From: Platycnemis pennipes
Taxonomy: Eukaryota; Arthropoda; Insecta; Odonata; Platycnemididae
Assembly: GCA_933228895.1 (NCBI GenBank)
Contig: OW121855.1
Span: 47,320,698-47,384,697 of the forward strand
Length of the DNA stretch: 64,000 nt
Direction: 5' to 3'
Position numbers and translations under genes: made by a program. This document shows positions 60,275-64,000 of the stretch, piece after piece. The notes beneath the pieces were generated by a model. It did not search any database. It had not been told where the DNA came from and saw only the letters and a list, made by a program, of their open reading frames with translations. How positions within the stretch are numbered: the first letter of the stretch is position 1; each line of letters starts with the position of its first letter.

Positions 60275-61370
60275 AATATTTTAGTCAATTTCCACCATAT
60301 TGATAAAGTTTTAGCTAATTTCCTCTGTGCTTTCTTTATGATTGCCATTCACTCAAGAAGAGAAGAGTATGCCGACGACACAAGGGTGACCTTTATGATA
60401 AAACTATGCCTTTTTATGTCAATTTTAACCCTAGCTATTTCGTTATATCTTACGTTTCTATTTCTTTGCCTTTTTCTTTATTTTTACCAAACTTCTAAGC
60501 AATATCATATTCTGATATGCGGAATTATGGTGTACCATTTTTCTATGCCATGAAGCTGTATTCTATGAAACTACCTAATTTTGGTACTCATATGAGGTAA
60601 ACACGTCATGAATTGTAAATATAATAATCATTTCGCTATGAAAAATTCAAATTGTTTAAAGCAACTCTTATTGTATACAGCAGTGAAAAACACAATGGGG
60701 CTCAAGGCTAATGGTAGAGGTGGAAACGATACTGGAAAGGTCCTTATAAAACATCCTATTACAGGAAAAGACTAGGCCCTCAGGGCTATTTTCTTATCAC
60801 GATCCCCTGGACGATCTCTCTGGCGATCCAGTCCATGGAGGGAGCTTCATGATGAAGACAAATAGCTAAAAATGCAGCGCGATGTATGTTCTGTGATTGG
60901 ACGTTAGCGGAAGAGTGAGTGGAGTGGGTGCTCAAAATAAAAAAAAATTATTTCGGCCGAAGTTAAAACTGACCAAATTTTCCCCCGAGTTGGATGTATA
61001 TTTGGTAAGAAAAAAATTGCATAGAAATACGCAGAATGGAGAGAGATGGGAGCAAAGAGTGAACTTAATTTACTTTTCCGCGGGGTCGAAGGGAGTGATG
61101 TTCCGCCGCCAGGGAAGGGACGCAGATAAAGTGCATCGGCGAGGTGAATCCAGGAAATGGGTCACGGGCTCCCTCCTCCCTCCCCTCCCTCTCCGAGCTG
61201 GGTGAACGTAATTCCCGCGGGAATGAAGGGGCTCGAGAATTAGGGAGTCGGGAGAAAAAAAATTGCTGCGATTTGGGAATTCAAAGAGGGAATGCTAACT
61301 CTAAACTACCGGAGGAGGTATTTTGACGTGAGGTTTGAACTTGGGAAACAAGGGGGCCTTTCGAAGTGCG
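60275..61370. other. No gene recognised; GC-rich part at 61050-61300
   Basis: 60275-60560 contains a hydrophobic AT-rich frame without motifs. 61050-61300 is GC/CpG-rich, with frames (60897-61205) that I cannot assign. Confidence 0.4.
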
Positions 61371-61375
61371 ATGGG

Positions 61376-61975
61376 GTCGGGTTGGTGTGGTGGTTGAAGC
61401 ACTGGTCATGGGTTCCATTCAGTTGGCCCGTTCTTGAGGGCATCGGGTTGGTGTGGTGGCTAGAGTACTGGCCTCCCATCCCGAGGGCCCGGGTTCGATT
61501 CCCGGCAGTGGTGGATTTTTCAGTGGAAAATCGGTCCCCACTTGAGTGCCTAGTGGAGGGCATTTCAAGTACAGTACTCCGTCCATCGGATGGGACGTTA
61601 AGCCGTGGTCCCCTTGGCGCCTTTCGTTAAAAGTAGACTAATGCCGACGCCGGGTTTCTCTCCACCCTTCCTCCGTTCCCTAAAAACACCTACCATTACC
61701 CAATTACCCACCTATCCTGTATGGCGCAAATGACCTCAGCTGTCGGTCACCTCCCCTAAATAACCAACCAAACCGTTCTTGAGCCCCAGCAGCGTTAAAG
61801 ATTTTTCGTAGGCATACTGTTCTCTTCTTGGGTGCAAGGCACTTTAGAGTACAGTAATCCATCCCTCGGTTGCGACGTGGACCTCTAGGTGTCTTTGGTT
61901 AAGAGCACGCTGAAGAAGACACTTAAACGCTCTGTGTCAATTGTATCAACTCGAACCAATTAGTCACCTATTTTA
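61376..61975 (+). mobile_element. Old SINE copy split by a younger SINE
   Basis: The head GGGTTGGTGTGGTGGTTGAA (61378-61397) and a short following part end at 61438. The body resumes after 61783 with ACAGTAATCCATCCCTCGGT, TGCGACGTGGACC and TTGGTTAAGAGCACGCTGAA, which align with the same blocks of the younger copy. The split copy is more diverged than the insert, as expected from its age. Confidence 0.8.
61439..61772 (+). mobile_element. tRNA-derived SINE, well preserved (334 bp)
   Basis: The A box TGGCTAGAGTACTGG (61457-61471) and B box GGGTTCGATTCCC (61491-61503) form a polymerase III promoter in a tRNA-like head. The body contains CCGTCCATCGGATGGGACGT and GACTAATGCCGACGCCGGG, and the tail is AACC-rich (TAACCAACCAAA). 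A perfect 11-bp duplication, CCGTTCTTGAG, flanks it (61428-61438 and 61773-61783). It encodes no protein and would need a LINE's enzymes in trans. The AACC tail differs from the tails of both LINE families seen here, so its partner LINE is not evident. Confidence 0.92.
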
Positions 61976-61979
61976 AACA

Positions 61980-64000
61980 GCGCACGAGATCATAGATTTC
62001 GATCTTAGCCCCCCTCCACCACCCAAAAAGAAATTGTGGTGAGATGACCAGGAGGTCACAGCACAGAAAACTGTGCCAAATGTTGAAATAAAATTTCTTA
62101 TCCACGTTATTCTAATGATTCTTTTAAGACTTAGTAACGGTAACGTTTCTAACTACTATTGAGAGATAACAAATCATTCATATGGTATTATTTTATTTAA
62201 CGTTATTATAAAAGGTTTAGGGTAGCACTTGGTTTCATTTCATTGATTATTTCTTGTAATTTTATATTTCAGATGGAATTAATAAATCTGAAGATTATTA
62301 ATTGCCCTTCTAATAACTTATGCTTCTAAACTATTTAATATTCAGCCAAGATAAAGTAAAGAGAGATTTTTTGCAAATACTAGTGAGTCATCATTGAATA
62401 TACTTATACGATTAGAATTGCTAGAAATACCCTAGGGTGACATTGCTTTCTTGAAAGTGGGCGTGTTAAATACTGAAACAAAAATTCCTATTGTATCTGT
62501 ATTTGCAAAACCATGCTAATATGAAATCCAAGTGGCTTCTGAAAGCTGCCAATTAATCGTGGGTGATTAGATTAAATTTGTGTGTGTTTAATTTACCAAC
62601 CGGAATTTGAATGCATCTTGTTGATATAGTACTGATTCCAATATAGCTATATTTGTCTCGTATTTGATTGTAATTAATATTATTTGCTGCATCGTTAGCA
62701 ATTGTGGGTTTTATCGCACCATTTCAATGCACCTGAACATTCTTATAACAGATGTCTCCCAGTAAAATGGCATGTGTGAATATCCATAATAACAATTCTG
62801 TTTGAATTGAGTTAGTCATGATAATGCATAAATATTTTTGTGCTATTTTAGGAGATGGTGATGCGATATTTTTGATCATTGAATTACATAAGCCATATTT
62901 AATTTTGAATAAACAATGATATTTAATTTGACTCCATTTTAGATCAGATTAGTTGAGTTATTCATTATTTTTTTGAAAGTGCCGTCATTATTGACAATTT
63001 TTGAGAGTGGATAGGCAAATTGTTAGCCGGATAGCCGTAGCTCACATGTGAGGTCGGAAGAACAACAGTACGTGTTCTATTAACGGAAACGATGTGCCTG
63101 CTCATGTAGTAGCTTGTTTACAGGGAAATTGCTGTACCAGGTCACATTCATGTGGTGTTTACGAAGTGGCCGTGACAGGTGGTGCTACTTCACTCTCGAC
63201 GTTCTATTTGCCTCGATAGATTGATGGGAAATTACGACAAGAAAAACTCAGCGTTGGCCCGAGCCTACTATTAGAAATAGGCAAGAAACGGGCCCATTGT
63301 TTGACCACCTATTCGGTGGATGAAGTGTACACAATGCGCTTGCATCATCCATCGAATGCACTTCACAGAGCCACTCCATAGAACTTCACGTGCACTGAGT
63401 TTGAAGAGCCCTCCATGCACTGTCCTGATTGGTACCGAATGGCCTCTCAAATATTTGGTCGTCATCGTGAACGGAAAAGCCCCAGGCATGCATGTCAAAT
63501 ACTTGGGGTGACAAATTAAACCTTAAAACTTCAAAGTGGTAGCTAAAACGACATCAAATAACCATTTCATCGAATTTTATTACTCTCGCTTAACCCTTCT
63601 TAGTTACGGGCGAATTACATTGGTCATCTCTTCTTTATCTAGTGGACCTAGATAAATAGATGTGATGGCTCTCCTGGTCAAATATAGTACAAAATTATGA
63701 TATGAAGTCTCATATTAAGTAGAATATTCATAAAAATTAATGTATTGTATAACTTGCAGTCTTTGTGTGTGCGTCAGAATTTGAGAGATGACTACTGGCT
63801 GGATCTTACTCCATTTTTTTGAATTTGTGAAAATATACATACCTCGAAATTTAATTTTGACTTCCATTGCCAAGGAATAAGATTTAGAGGTAAACCCTGA
63901 GAAAACTTTTTCACTTTATTTGTTTTTCCCCAAATGTTTATTCTCTTTTTTATTTTTTATGCTATGCTTCCCCTTATTTTTAATCCCCTGCACACCTATT
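61980..64000. other. No gene recognised
   Basis: AT-rich except for a moderately GC-rich part at 63020-63510. Open frames on both strands at 63271-63511 overlap and have no recognisable motif. No terminal repeats or tRNA-like boxes were found. Confidence 0.45.

Noticed and set aside
1..64000. CRISPR array, prophage, operon or other bacterial defence system
   Set aside because: There are no regularly spaced identical repeats with unique spacers, no ribosome-binding sites before long genes, and almost no long open frames. All recognised proteins are animal transposon types.

Overview
This window looks like nuclear DNA of an animal, most likely an arthropod and probably an insect. It is AT-rich and has almost no long open reading frames. 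It is packed with decayed animal-type transposons: non-LTR retrotransposons of a CR1/L2-like type and an RTE-like type, a Penelope-like element with a GIY-YIG domain, hAT transposons with 8-bp target duplications, small MITEs and tRNA-derived SINEs. I see no operons, bacterial genes, rRNA genes or CRISPR arrays. The species cannot be named from sequence alone.

Layout. 0-15 kb: mostly unassigned DNA with degenerate SINE copies (5.8 kb and 7.2-7.7 kb), a foldback element (10.65-10.93 kb), a LINE C-terminal remnant (13.1-13.7 kb) and CpG-rich patches. 15-26 kb: a clean 433-bp hAT MITE; a LINE RT remnant abutting another LINE C-terminus (17.8-18.8 kb); a long CR1/L2-like LINE copy (20.4-22.85 kb) interrupted by a 780-bp hAT element; a 263-bp MITE; and tRNA-like SINEs. 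26-40 kb: a second copy of the same LINE (30.8-31.5 kb), a 561-bp hAT MITE (33.2 kb), an 11-bp minisatellite (34.6 kb), an RTE-like remnant (36.3-37.1 kb) and a 296-bp TA-flanked MITE (38.2 kb). 40-48 kb: a Penelope-like element, a 1337-bp hAT-like element carrying an 18-bp minisatellite, and the best candidate for host coding sequence, a 225-nt exon on the minus strand at 44281-44505. 48-64 kb: RTE-like remnants, tRNA-derived SINEs, a third and very decayed LINE (53.8-56.0 kb), a ~100-bp tandem duplication, and one SINE inserted inside an older copy of its own family (61.4-62.0 kb).

The coding remnants show stops or frameshifts, so these copies are not autonomous. The terminal repeats and target duplications of several hAT elements and SINEs are still clean, so those insertions are younger than the LINE copies they sit in.

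If the 44.3-kb exon is real, part of this window is intron of a minus-strand gene that I cannot name. More than a dozen purine-rich islands on the + strand (pyrimidine-rich on the minus strand) would fit that direction. I found no convincing complete host gene and no clearly new biological system.
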